From an uncultured Acidimicrobiales bacterium (GTDB lineage: Bacteria > Actinomycetota > Acidimicrobiia > Acidimicrobiales > SZUA-35): 39,966 nucleotides of DNA. The translations under genes were made by a program, and so were the position numbers. The stretch spans positions 1 through 39,966 of the forward strand of contig CALHFG010000053.1 of the NCBI GenBank assembly GCA_938029215.1, written 5' to 3'. Positions 19,657-28,337 of this stretch are shown here, piece after piece (position 1 is the stretch's first letter; every line of letters starts with the position of its first letter). The notes under the pieces are model-generated. The model was not told the origin of the DNA and ran no database searches. It was given only the letters and a program-made list of their open reading frames with translations.

Positions 19657-20861
19657 TCTCGCCGCTCGCACCCCAATTGTTTCCTGAGTTGCCGGCAATC
19701 GCCGGAGTTCAGCTAGCAACCTTTGCAGCCGAGCTGCGATACAAGGGTCGCCCTGACCTTTTCCTGGCTGTCGTCCCCGCCGATACGGCGGTCGCTGCAA
19801 CGTTCACCACCAGTCGATGTCCTTCCGCTCCGGTTGACTGGTGCAAAAAGCACATCGGTTCAGGGACCGGACGTGCGGTGGTCGTCAACGCGGGCAATGC
19901 CAATGCGTTCACCGGAGCAGCAGGGTATGAGGCGGCCGTCGCAACTGCCGAAGCCGCTGCCAGGGCTCTGGGGGTTGCGGCATCTGAGGTCTACCTTTCC
20001 TCAACCGGGGTGATCGGTGAACTGCTTTCCGCCGACTCGATGACCGCCGCAATCGGGCCGCTGGTCGACGAACTGACAGAGTCGTCCTCCGACGGTTGGG
20101 CCAGCGCCGCCAACGCGATCCGCACCACCGATACGTTCGCCAAAGGTGCCAGCCGAACGATCGGAGGGTGTTCAGTAGTCGGCATCGCCAAAGGCAGCGG
20201 CATGATTGCCCCGGACATGGCAACAATGCTCGGGTACATCTTTACCGACGTTTCCATCGACGCCGCCCGACTGCAACGGCTCACCTCTCAAGCAGTTGGG
20301 ACTTCGTTCAACCGGGTGACGGTCGATAGCGACACGTCAACGAGCGACACGGTGTTGGTCTTTGCGACTGGAGCTGGAGGGCATGAGATCAACGACAGCA
20401 ACGAGGGCGAGTTCGCGGCAGCGCTCAATGGGGTCGCGCTGGACCTTGCCCACCAAATTGTGCGAGACGGCGAGGGCGCAACCAAGTTCGTGAGCGTCAA
20501 CGTCGACGGGGCAGAGACCGAGGCAGCAGCCGAACGGATTGCCCGAGCGATTGCCGACTCGCCGCTGGTGAAAACCGCGCTTGCCGCAGAGGATGCCAAC
20601 TGGGGCCGTGTCGTCATGGCCGTTGGCAAAAGCGGTGAGGCTGCGGACCGAGACGCGCTCCGGATCAGTTTCGGCGACGAACTGATTGCGGCCGAAGGTG
20701 TAGCGGTTCCTGGATACTCCGAGGAACGGGCTACTGAACATCTCCGAGGTCAGGAAATCGACATCAACGTGCACGTAGGCGTAGGCACGGCCTCGGCAAC
20801 CGTGTGGACATGCGATCTCACTCACGGCTATATCGACATCAACGCGGGGTACCGATCATGA
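19653..20861 (+). CDS. argJ: Glutamate N-acetyltransferase / ornithine acetyltransferase
   Basis: Recycles the acetyl group from N-acetylornithine to glutamate. The bifunctional form also uses acetyl-CoA. 402 residues, made as a precursor that cleaves itself before a Thr. The cleavage site KGSGMIAPDMATMLG is intact, with Thr191 as new N-terminus and nucleophile. The last residues, DINAGYRS, are typical. Start ATG 19653 overlaps argC, and its stop overlaps a 14-codon reading frame that leads to argB. No argA is visible in the window, so the bifunctional activity cannot be decided here. Confidence 0.97.
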   Translation: MISPLAPQLFPELPAIAGVQLATFAAELRYKGRPDLFLAVVPADTAVAATFTTSRCPSAPVDWCKKHIGSGTGRAVVVNAGNANAFTGAAGYEAAVATAEAAARALGVAASEVYLSSTGVIGELLSADSMTAAIGPLVDELTESSSDGWASAANAIRTTDTFAKGASRTIGGCSVVGIAKGSGMIAPDMATMLGYIFTDVSIDAARLQRLTSQAVGTSFNRVTVDSDTSTSDTVLVFATGAGGHEINDSNEGEFAAALNGVALDLAHQIVRDGEGATKFVSVNVDGAETEAAAERIARAIADSPLVKTALAAEDANWGRVVMAVGKSGEAADRDALRISFGDELIAAEGVAVPGYSEERATEHLRGQEIDINVHVGVGTASATVWTCDLTHGYIDINAGYRS

Positions 20862-20902
20862 AGATGCAACAACAGGACCCGTCACCAGGTGATGCAAAGT
20901 GA
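20858..20902 (+). CDS. 14-codon bridging reading frame between argJ and argB
   Basis: ATG at 20858 overlaps the argJ stop (ATGA). The frame encodes MKMQQQDPSPGDAK, and its stop TGA at 20900 overlaps the argB start (GTGA). It therefore fills the only gap in the argC-to-argF part of the cluster wider than two bases, with coupling overlaps at both ends. It may let ribosomes pass directly from argJ to argB, or could be a chance frame; argB also has its own AGGTGA. Whether it is translated is unknown. Confidence 0.35.
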   Translation: MKMQQQDPSPGDAK

Positions 20903-21825
20903 GCGAGCCAATCGTCGACGAGAACGAGGTCATCAAGACCCGCGGTTTTAGTCCCGAGCAGCGGGCGCAAGCCCTCATCGAAGCTCTGCCCTATATCCAG
21001 CGATTCCGCCGGTCGATCGTCGTGGTCAAGCTTGGTGGAAACGCAATGGTCGACCCCGAGCTCTTCCGGACGTTCGCCGAAGACATCGTCTTGCTGCGAT
21101 CGGTCGGTCTCCAGCCGGTCGTTGTGCATGGTGGTGGTCCTCAGATCGGAGCGCTGCTCAAGCGGCTCGGCAAGGAGTCTGAGTTCAGAGATGGATTGCG
21201 AGTCACCGATGCGGAGACCCTGGATGTTGCTCGCATGGTCCTCGTTGGCAAGGTCGGTCGCGATATTGTCGCCGCTCTCAATACCCAGGGGGCTGCTGCG
21301 GTCGGGATTTCTGGTGAAGACGCCGGATTGATCCTGGCTGCTGCTCGCAATTCTGATCTGGGGTTCGTTGGTGATGTTGTCGGCGTGAAGGTAGACATCA
21401 TCCACCGGCTACTGGATCAGCGATTCATCCCTGTGGTGAGCACTATTGGGTCAGACGGAAAGGGTCAGGCGTACAACATCAACGCCGACTCGGTTGCCTC
21501 GGCTTTAGCTGGTGCCCTCGAAGCCGAAAAGGTCATCTACCTCACCGATATTGCGGGGTTGATGATGGACGTTGCCGACCCGACCTCCTTGATCGCTCGG
21601 AGCTCGGTGTCCGAGCTCAATTCGCTCAAGGCTCAGGGGGTGATCGCTGGCGGCATGGTTCCTAAGGTTCAAGCGTGCATCGATGCGGTCAAGGGAGGAG
21701 CCGGCAGTGCGCACATGCTCGACGGTCGGATCCCTCACGTTCTGCTACTGGAGCTTTTCACCGACGGCGGTATCGGCACCATGGTTACCGCCGATCCCGA
21801 ACCTACTCATTTGCACGAGGTGTAG
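20899..21825 (+). CDS. argB: Acetylglutamate kinase
   Basis: Second step of ornithine synthesis: phosphorylates N-acetylglutamate. 308 residues of the amino-acid kinase fold. VVKLGGNAM (about 37-45) and VHGGGPQIG (about 76-84) form the nucleotide and substrate sites, and MVPKVQAC lies near the end of the core. About 35 residues precede the first strand. Such an N-terminal helix marks the hexameric, arginine-inhibited kinases, so feedback inhibition by arginine is likely (inference). GTG 20899 has AGGTGA at good spacing. argD follows after 2 bp. Confidence 0.97.
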   Translation: MSEPIVDENEVIKTRGFSPEQRAQALIEALPYIQRFRRSIVVVKLGGNAMVDPELFRTFAEDIVLLRSVGLQPVVVHGGGPQIGALLKRLGKESEFRDGLRVTDAETLDVARMVLVGKVGRDIVAALNTQGAAAVGISGEDAGLILAAARNSDLGFVGDVVGVKVDIIHRLLDQRFIPVVSTIGSDGKGQAYNINADSVASALAGALEAEKVIYLTDIAGLMMDVADPTSLIARSSVSELNSLKAQGVIAGGMVPKVQACIDAVKGGAGSAHMLDGRIPHVLLLELFTDGGIGTMVTADPEPTHLHEV

Positions 21826-21827
21826 TT

Positions 21828-23048
21828 ATGTCAGATCACGCTCAGGCGGTCCACGCCGACACATCGATCCAACACTGTCCGATCATGCCAACCTACGGCC
21901 CGCCGTCGGTCACGTTCGTCCGCGGTGAAGGAAGTGAGCTGTGGGACATCGAAGGCAAACGCTATATCGACTGGCTTGCGGGAATCGCGGTGTGTTCGTT
22001 AGGCCACTCCAATCCCTCGGTGGCCGAGGCCATAACGGCGCAGGCCACCAAACTGCTCCACGTCTCGAATCTGTTCGCAACCGAGCATCAGGCGCCGATC
22101 TCGCTAATGCTGTCCGACATGATCGGTGTGCCCGGTCAAACTTTCTTCGCAAACAGCGGTGCGGAGGCCAACGAAGCGGCGCTCAAGCTGGCCCGCAAGT
22201 GGGGCGGCCGAGGTCGGCACAAAGTGGTCTGTGCATTCCAGAGTTTCCACGGCCGAACGCTCAACACGTTGGCCGCAACCGGCCAGCCGACCAAGTGGGA
22301 GGCGTTCATGCCTCTTCCCGATGGTTTTAAGCACGCCGTATGGGCCGATGTCGACGATCTGGAGCGCCAGCTCGACGAGACCGTTGCAGCCATTTTTCTT
22401 GAACCGGTGCAAGGCGAGGGTGGTGTAAACCCTGCCACGGTGGAGTACTTCGCTGCAGTGCGTCGCTTGTGCGACGAACGCGGATTGCTCTTCATGGTCG
22501 ATGAGGTTCAGACCGGATTGGCCCGAACCGGCGAGTGGTTTGGATTTCAGCACTTCTTTACACCGGACCAAATCGCCGCCGGGCAGGGGCCAGACGTTGT
22601 GACGATGGCCAAGGCGCTCGGCAATGGCATGCCGATTGGTGCTTGCTGGGCCAACCTCAAGGCAGCAGCATCGTTCTCCCCAGGCGACCATGCAACCACC
22701 TTTGGCGGACAGCCCATGGCAACATCGGCGGCCCGTCGGACGTTGGAATTGATGATCGAGATGGATGCCCCGGCGGTCGCGGCCAAAAAGGCCGAGCTTT
22801 TCGTCGAGACCGTCTTGAAGATCGACGGCGTGGTCGGAACCCGAGGACTGGGCTTGCTGATGGCGGTTGAGCTGGCCGAGGGGATCGATGCCAAAGCTGT
22901 CGCCGCCGCTTGTTTGGCGAACGGGCTCGTCCTGAACGGAGTGACTGAATCGGCCCTCCGACTCACACCGCCGATCACCATCAGCGAAGAGCTAATTGCT
23001 GAAGGCGCGGGCATCCTCGCTGCTTCCATCGCGGAGGGTCACTCATGA
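21828..23048 (+). CDS. argD: Acetylornithine aminotransferase
   Basis: PLP-dependent class III aminotransferase converting N-acetylglutamate semialdehyde to N-acetylornithine. 406 residues. Seen are the NSGAEANEAALKLAR helix (about 107-121), FHGRT, VDEVQTG and the PLP lysine in TMAKALGNGMPIGA. The frame opens far upstream (21675) inside argB. ATG 21828 is chosen because family similarity starts there and GAGG lies 8 bases before it. The end overlaps argF by ATGA. Confidence 0.97.
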   Translation: MSDHAQAVHADTSIQHCPIMPTYGPPSVTFVRGEGSELWDIEGKRYIDWLAGIAVCSLGHSNPSVAEAITAQATKLLHVSNLFATEHQAPISLMLSDMIGVPGQTFFANSGAEANEAALKLARKWGGRGRHKVVCAFQSFHGRTLNTLAATGQPTKWEAFMPLPDGFKHAVWADVDDLERQLDETVAAIFLEPVQGEGGVNPATVEYFAAVRRLCDERGLLFMVDEVQTGLARTGEWFGFQHFFTPDQIAAGQGPDVVTMAKALGNGMPIGACWANLKAAASFSPGDHATTFGGQPMATSAARRTLELMIEMDAPAVAAKKAELFVETVLKIDGVVGTRGLGLLMAVELAEGIDAKAVAAACLANGLVLNGVTESALRLTPPITISEELIAEGAGILAASIAEGHS

Positions 23049-23968
23049 AACACCTGCTGGATATCGACGACCTGACCGTCGCCGAGCTGCAGTCGATCGT
23101 CGATCACGCTCAACTGGATCCTGCGACCCTCAACCGACCCCTGGAGGGTCAGGGCGTCGGTTGCTATTTCGCGAAGCAATCCGCTCGTACCCGCAACTCG
23201 ACCGAGATGGCAGTCGTGCAATTGGGTGGTCACCCGGTCTACATCACCGATGCAGAGGTAAGCCTCGGGAAGCGAGAGTCGGTTGCCGACGTGACTCGCA
23301 CGTTGGCGTGTTACCACCGCATCATTTGTGCTCGCGTGTACGGCCATCGCGACCTCGAGGACATGGCCGCTCTCGATATCGTCCCGATCGTCAATCTGCT
23401 CTCGGACGGCGCCCACCCGCTACAGGCGATTGCTGACGTGCTCACGATCATCGCCGAATTCGGCACGGTTGAGGGGAAAGTAGTCACCTACGTTGGCGAT
23501 GCCAACAACGTGACCCGGTCGCTTGCGTTGGCGGTAGGAATGTTGGGCGGCGAGATGCGCGTGGTCTCGCCTGTCAGCCAGAAATTCTCCGACGTGGACG
23601 CCGACCGAATCGCGGCTGCGGGTGTCGCCTTTTCGTGGAGCGACCGGGTGCAGGACCTCGTGCCCGGGTCCGATGTCATCTACAACGATACGTGGATCAG
23701 CATGGGCGAAGAGGATATTCGAGATGCGAAGCTGCGCGAATTCGAAGGCTTCCAGGTCACCGAGCAGATGTTGTCTATGGCGCCCGAGGCGATCTTTATG
23801 CATTGCCTTCCCGCTCATCGTGGGGAAGAGGTGACCGACGACGTGCTCGACGGGCCGCAAAGCCGTATCTGGCCACAGGCCGCCAACCGGCTAAACAGCG
23901 CCCGAGCGGTGCTGTGGTTCCTTGCAACCCATCCCGACAACCAGACCATCTGGGATCGCTCCGTATGA
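23045..23968 (+). CDS. argF: Ornithine carbamoyltransferase
   Basis: Makes citrulline from ornithine and carbamoyl phosphate. 307 residues. The carbamoyl-phosphate loop reads SARTRNSTE (about 46-54) where most enzymes have STRTRxSFE, a mild departure that keeps the key Ser and Arg residues. HPLQAIAD (about 122-129) and the ornithine-site HCLPAHRGEEV (near 257-267) are intact. It overlaps argD before it and argR after it, both as ATGA. Confidence 0.95.
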   Translation: MKHLLDIDDLTVAELQSIVDHAQLDPATLNRPLEGQGVGCYFAKQSARTRNSTEMAVVQLGGHPVYITDAEVSLGKRESVADVTRTLACYHRIICARVYGHRDLEDMAALDIVPIVNLLSDGAHPLQAIADVLTIIAEFGTVEGKVVTYVGDANNVTRSLALAVGMLGGEMRVVSPVSQKFSDVDADRIAAAGVAFSWSDRVQDLVPGSDVIYNDTWISMGEEDIRDAKLREFEGFQVTEQMLSMAPEAIFMHCLPAHRGEEVTDDVLDGPQSRIWPQAANRLNSARAVLWFLATHPDNQTIWDRSV

Positions 23969-24435
23969 GCCTGTCCAAGACGCAACGGCAACACCGCATT
24001 GGTCAATTGCTCACCAGCCACGCGGTGCAAAGTCAGGTTCAGTTGGTCGAATTGCTGGCCGATGTTGAGGACATCGTGGCTACTCAAGCCACGGTTTCCC
24101 GAGACCTCGACGAAATGGGAGCAGTCAAAGTGAGAGTTGCTGGCGGACAGTCCATTTATGCCGTGCCCGAGCATCCGGCCGATCAGTTCGCGCCCCAAAA
24201 TCATCTGCGACGGCTGATGGGCGAATGGGTGGTCGAGGCAAACCGGTCGGGCGATCTTGTGGTGTTGAGAACACCGCCCGGGTCCGCCCACGTGGTGGCG
24301 TCGGCTCTGGACCGTTCCGGAGTCGAGAATGTCGTCGGGACTGTTGCCGGCGATGACACGCTGCTCGTGATTGCCTCCGAACGCCAGGGTGAAACCGTGC
24401 TCCGCCATCTCGAAGATCTCGCCGGACTTCTGTAA
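23965..24435 (+). CDS. argR: Arginine repressor ArgR
   Basis: 156-residue regulator. The N-terminal winged helix contains ATQATVSRDLDEMGAVKVR (about 35-53), the DNA-recognition part. The C-terminal domain has the arginine-binding and hexamer motif GTVAGDDTLLVIA (about 130-142). With arginine bound it should repress argC through the ARG box at 18544-18561, and hence this operon including its own gene. ATG 23965 overlaps the argF stop; the longer open frame upstream is inside argF and is not used. Confidence 0.96.
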   Translation: MSLSKTQRQHRIGQLLTSHAVQSQVQLVELLADVEDIVATQATVSRDLDEMGAVKVRVAGGQSIYAVPEHPADQFAPQNHLRRLMGEWVVEANRSGDLVVLRTPPGSAHVVASALDRSGVENVVGTVAGDDTLLVIASERQGETVLRHLEDLAGLL

Positions 24436-24499
24436 TCAATCCAAACTCAAGACCACATTCGGTCTTCTAAACCGCCCGCTAACCCGATAGGAAATACCC
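24436..24499 (+). other. argR-argG intergenic segment with small hairpin
   Basis: The widest gap in the arginine cluster (64 bp). It holds a perfect 6-bp hairpin AAGACC-ACATTC-GGTCTT at 24449-24466. There is no T run after it. It might modulate read-through from argR to argG or process the mRNA. No ARG box was recognised here. Confidence 0.3.
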
Positions 24500-25720
24500 G
24501 TGAATTCATCAGATGTGAACCGCGTAGTGCTCGCGTACTCAGGAGGTCTTGATACCTCCGTCATTCTTCAGTGGTTGAAAGACGAGTACGAGTGCGAAGT
24601 TGTGACGTTCACCGCGGACCTTGGGCAGGGTGAAGAACTGGAACCTGCCCGAGCAAAAGCGGTCGAGATGGGCGTACCCGATGAGCACATCTACATCGAC
24701 GACCTGCGTGAAGAGTTCGTTCGTGACTTTGTGTTTCCAATGTTCCGAGCCAACACGATCTATGAGGGTGAATACCTGTTGGGTACCTCCATCGCGCGGC
24801 CACTGATCGCCAAGCGGCTCATCGAGATTGCACGGGAAACTAACGCCGACGCCATCAGTCACGGTGCCACGGGCAAGGGCAACGATCAGGTCCGGTTCGA
24901 GCTGGGTGCGTACGCACTTGAGCCGGGGATCAAGATCATTGCCCCGTGGCGCGAGTGGGACCTCATGTCGCGCGAGAAGCTCCTCGCCTACGCCGCCGAC
25001 CGAAAGATTCCCATCGAGATGAGCCGCGGGTCCAAGAGCCCGTTCAGCATGGACGCCAACATGCTCCACATCTCCTACGAGGGTGGTCCGCTGGAGAACC
25101 CGTGGACCGAGCCGCCGGCGGAAATGTGGCGATGGTCTGTCTCACCCGAAGCCGCACCGAACCAGGCCACCTACCTCGAACTCACCTACGCGCACGGCGA
25201 CATCGTGGCCATCGACGGTGAGAGCATGAGTCCAGCCGAGGTACTCATGTACCTGAACAAGGTCGGCGGTGAGAATGGCATCGGTCGGCTGGACATCGTC
25301 GAGAATCGCTACGTCGGTATGAAGAGCCGCGGGGCGTACGAGACCCCCGGCGGCACCATCATGATGCGGGCCCATCGAGCAATCGAGAGCATCACTCTCG
25401 ATCGTGAAGTTGCCCACCTCAAAGACGAGCTGATGCCCCGTTACGCCAAGATCATCTACAACGGCTATTGGTGGAGCCCCGAGCGGGAGATGCTTCAGAA
25501 CGCTATCGACCACAGCCAGGCTCATGTCAATGGAGACGTGCGGTTGAAGCTCTTCAAGGGCAACGTCGAAGTCACGGGTCGTCGATCCAACGACAGCCTG
25601 TTCGATGAAAACATCGCGACGTTCGAAGACGATGGCGGCGCCTATGACCAGGCTGACGCCGAGGGCTTCATCAAGCTCAACGCCCTGCGGCTTCGCACCC
25701 TTGCGGCCAAGAGAGGGTGA
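24500..25720 (+). CDS. argG: Argininosuccinate synthase
   Basis: ATP-dependent joining of citrulline and aspartate. 406 residues, normal for the type I bacterial enzyme. The PP-loop ATP site [11 protein letters not shown] (about 12-22) is intact, as are [13 protein letters not shown] (about 119-131) and the [19 protein letters not shown] region. The start is GTG 24500, with a short GGA 8 bases before it. The 64-bp gap upstream may allow separate control of argG-argH. Confidence 0.97.
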   Translation: MNSSDVNRVVLAYSGGLDTSVILQWLKDEYECEVVTFTADLGQGEELEPARAKAVEMGVPDEHIYIDDLREEFVRDFVFPMFRANTIYEGEYLLGTSIARPLIAKRLIEIARETNADAISHGATGKGNDQVRFELGAYALEPGIKIIAPWREWDLMSREKLLAYAADRKIPIEMSRGSKSPFSMDANMLHISYEGGPLENPWTEPPAEMWRWSVSPEAAPNQATYLELTYAHGDIVAIDGESMSPAEVLMYLNKVGGENGIGRLDIVENRYVGMKSRGAYETPGGTIMMRAHRAIESITLDREVAHLKDELMPRYAKIIYNGYWWSPEREMLQNAIDHSQAHVNGDVRLKLFKGNVEVTGRRSNDSLFDENIATFEDDGGAYDQADAEGFIKLNALRLRTLAAKRG

Positions 25721-25745
25721 GTCTCGTTTCTACGGGAGAGATTTC

Positions 25746-27137
25746 ATGAGTGAATCACGGTCACAGCTTTGGGCGGGCAGGTTTGATGGGGGGCCGGCTG
25801 AAGCGTTACAGCAGTTGAACGACAGCCTTCCTTTCGATCGTCGGATGTTCGCCCAGGACATCCAGGGATCGTGGGCTCACGTCACCATGCTGGCCGAGGT
25901 CGGAATCCTGTCCGACGAAGAACGATCGCAGATCCATGACGCACTGAACGAAGTCGAGCGCGAGATGGCTACTGGTGTCTTCGAGACACAAGCCGGCGAC
26001 GAAGACATACATACCGCTGTGGAGCGCAGGGTCACCGAGCTTGCACCCGAGGCCGGTGGCAAGATCCACACCGGCCGCAGCCGAAACGATCAGGTTGCCA
26101 CCGATCTTCGGCTTTGGACCAAACGCGAGCTGCACGAGTTGGCCCAGCTGGTCATCACCTTTCAGGAAACGTTGCTGCGGCGAGCCGAAGACGTCGGCGA
26201 TGCCTATCTTCCCGCGTATACCCATCTCCAACAGGCCCAGCCCGTCACCCTGGCCCACCACCTTCTGGCCCATTGCTGGGCGCTGGCGCGGGATGTGGAA
26301 CGCCTTGTGCAAACGCTGGATCGAGTCGACGTCTCACCGCTCGGTGCTGGCGCTCTGGCGGGATCATCATTGCCACTACAACCCGAGCGAACCGCGGCGC
26401 TACTGGGTTTCGCGAAGGTGTTCGACAACTCGATGGACGCCGTCAGCGACCGCGACTTTGTGGCCGAGGCGCTCTTTGATATGTCTTTGCTCGGGGTGCA
26501 CCTCTCCCGCATCGGTGAGGAGCTGATTCTCTGGAGTAGCACCGAGTTTGGATTCGTCTCACTCGACGATGCCTTCAGCACCGGCTCGTCGATGATGCCT
26601 CAGAAGAAGAACCCCGACATCGCCGAACTGGCGCGCGGCAAGGCGGGTCGGTTGATCGGACATCTCACCGGCTTCCTCACCACATTGAAGGGCCTGCCAC
26701 TCACCTACAACAAGGACTTGCAGGAGGACAAAGAGCCCCTATTCGACGCCTGCGACACCATTCGGCTGACGCTCCTGGCCTTGGACGGAATGGTTGGAAG
26801 CCTCACGTTCAATACCGACACCATGGCGATGCAGGCGGACAACCCGTTTGCCGCGGCCACCGATTTGGCAGAGTTCTTGGTGAACAAGGGGATGCCGTTC
26901 CGCTCCGCCCATCACGTCGTTGGAGCTTTGGTGCGGTCGGCATTAGCCGGTGAAGGTTCCCTCCCAGCGTTGGTCGCGGCCAGTCCCGAACTTGGGCCTG
27001 AGGCTGCGAAACTCATGGAACCAGGCGCGTCCATGCGAAATAGAACCACGCGTGGCGGGGGCGGACCGGCGGCAACCGCGTTGGAGCTAGATCGCTTCCG
27101 GTCAGTGCTCACCGCTGCCAAGCAAGGGCTGAGCTGA
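25746..27137 (+). CDS. argH: Argininosuccinate lyase
   Basis: Final step of arginine synthesis: splits argininosuccinate into arginine and fumarate. 463 residues of the fumarase/aspartase superfamily. HTGRSRNDQVATDLRLW (about 107-123), THLQQAQP (about 160-167) and the signature GSSMMPQKKNPDIAE with its catalytic Ser (about 281-295) are all present. ATG 25746 has GGGAGAG at good spacing; the frame extending to 25605 lies inside argG. A weak 5-bp hairpin follows the stop (27136-27150), and the cluster ends here. Confidence 0.97.
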   Translation: MSESRSQLWAGRFDGGPAEALQQLNDSLPFDRRMFAQDIQGSWAHVTMLAEVGILSDEERSQIHDALNEVEREMATGVFETQAGDEDIHTAVERRVTELAPEAGGKIHTGRSRNDQVATDLRLWTKRELHELAQLVITFQETLLRRAEDVGDAYLPAYTHLQQAQPVTLAHHLLAHCWALARDVERLVQTLDRVDVSPLGAGALAGSSLPLQPERTAALLGFAKVFDNSMDAVSDRDFVAEALFDMSLLGVHLSRIGEELILWSSTEFGFVSLDDAFSTGSSMMPQKKNPDIAELARGKAGRLIGHLTGFLTTLKGLPLTYNKDLQEDKEPLFDACDTIRLTLLALDGMVGSLTFNTDTMAMQADNPFAAATDLAEFLVNKGMPFRSAHHVVGALVRSALAGEGSLPALVAASPELGPEAAKLMEPGASMRNRTTRGGGGPAATALELDRFRSVLTAAKQGLS

Positions 27138-27184
27138 GGCGTCTGGCCTCGCAGTCAGCATCGGATGGGGCCACACTGGCGTCC

Positions 27185-27697
27185 ATGGTTGAACTCGAAG
27201 AACTGGCTGCCACGATCGAGAGCCTGCCCGAGGTCTTGCTGGCGCTCCTGAGTCCTTTGGATGCCGAGGTGCTCACCCGCCGCCCCGCCCATGGCGAGTG
27301 GTGCGCACTCGAAGTGATCGGTCACCTCATCACGTGTGAGGGTCCGGCGTTCCGAGACCGGATTCGGCGGATTGTGGAGGGCGAACCAGAAATTGGGAAC
27401 GTCGATATCCACAAACTGATGGCGGCTGAGTCCTTTGAAACCGGAGATCTCAACGACCTCGTGGCGAGGTTGCGGGCCGAGCGGGTGGTGTCGGCTCGGT
27501 ATCTACGGTCGATCGCTACCAACGATCTCGACCGAACTGCAGAACACGTCACCTATGGCACGCTGTCGGCTGGCGACTTCGCTCACGAGTGGCCCTTTCA
27601 TGACCAGGATCACCTGCAACAGATTCTTGACGCGGTGAAGCCTCGGTATCTCGAGTCGATGTCTGCTCCGATGAGAACTGCCATGTCGGAAGCATGA
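27185..27697 (+). CDS. DinB/YfiT-like four-helix protein
   Basis: 170 residues resembling the DinB_2 superfamily of metal-binding four-helix bundles. His residues sit in the expected places: PAHGEWCALEVIGHL (about 34-48) and FHDQDHLQQI (about 138-147), which would make the metal site. In actinobacteria, related proteins are thiol (mycothiol) transferases or of unknown role. The exact activity cannot be given. It stands after argH with its own ATG and may have a separate promoter; none was recognised. Confidence 0.75.
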   Translation: MVELEELAATIESLPEVLLALLSPLDAEVLTRRPAHGEWCALEVIGHLITCEGPAFRDRIRRIVEGEPEIGNVDIHKLMAAESFETGDLNDLVARLRAERVVSARYLRSIATNDLDRTAEHVTYGTLSAGDFAHEWPFHDQDHLQQILDAVKPRYLESMSAPMRTAMSEA

Positions 27698-27738
27698 AAT
27701 TCGAAGCCGTCCTTCGATGTGGCTGACAGGCTGAGGCA

Positions 27739-28266
27739 ATGGAACCGTTCCCCACGACATTTCAGGTAGACGAACTCGTCCTCCGCCCTCCGGGTGAGCC
27801 CGACCGGCAGCCATTTGTCGATGTCTTGTCTGCGTCGGATGAGATTGCACGATGGACCACCTTGCCCTATCCATACACGTCCGCAGACTTCGATGAGTTC
27901 CTGGCCATGGACGAGATCCGTTGGGTCGTTGAGCTAGATCGTCGACCTGCCGGAGTCATCGGCGCCCGACCCGACTTCGAGACATCGACCGCGAACTTCG
28001 GTTACTGGCTTATGCCGTGGGCCAGGGGAAAGGGCATCGTGACCCGTGCAGGATTGCACGTGTGCGAGATGCTGTTCGACCGGGGGATCGAGCGGATCGT
28101 GGCCGAGGTTGTTGTGGGAAACCTTGCCTCCGGAGCGGTGCTCGATCGGATCGGGTTCACCCTCGAAGGGGTGGCTCGGTCCGTGCATGCCGGACGCTGC
28201 GGAGTAGGGGCGGAACGACACGATGAGCAAATCTGGTCGATCCTTCGACAAGAAGTGGGCAGATAA
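27739..28266 (+). CDS. GNAT acetyltransferase, RimJ/RimL type
   Basis: 175 residues. The opening LVLRPPGEPDRQPFVDVL (about 15-32) and the acetyl-CoA motif A, NFGYWLMPWARGKGIVTRA (about 81-99), match the family that acetylates N-termini or amino groups of small molecules. NLASGAVLDRIGFTLEGVAR (about 129-148) is the usual motif B end. The acceptor is unknown. No ribosome-binding site is clear before ATG 27739. Confidence 0.85.
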   Translation: MEPFPTTFQVDELVLRPPGEPDRQPFVDVLSASDEIARWTTLPYPYTSADFDEFLAMDEIRWVVELDRRPAGVIGARPDFETSTANFGYWLMPWARGKGIVTRAGLHVCEMLFDRGIERIVAEVVVGNLASGAVLDRIGFTLEGVARSVHAGRCGVGAERHDEQIWSILRQEVGR

Positions 28267-28337
28267 CCCCAATTTTGGCTCGAACACGGGGCGTACGGCC
28301 TATGAAGAGCAACCCGGAATAGTCCGTTTATTTGGGC

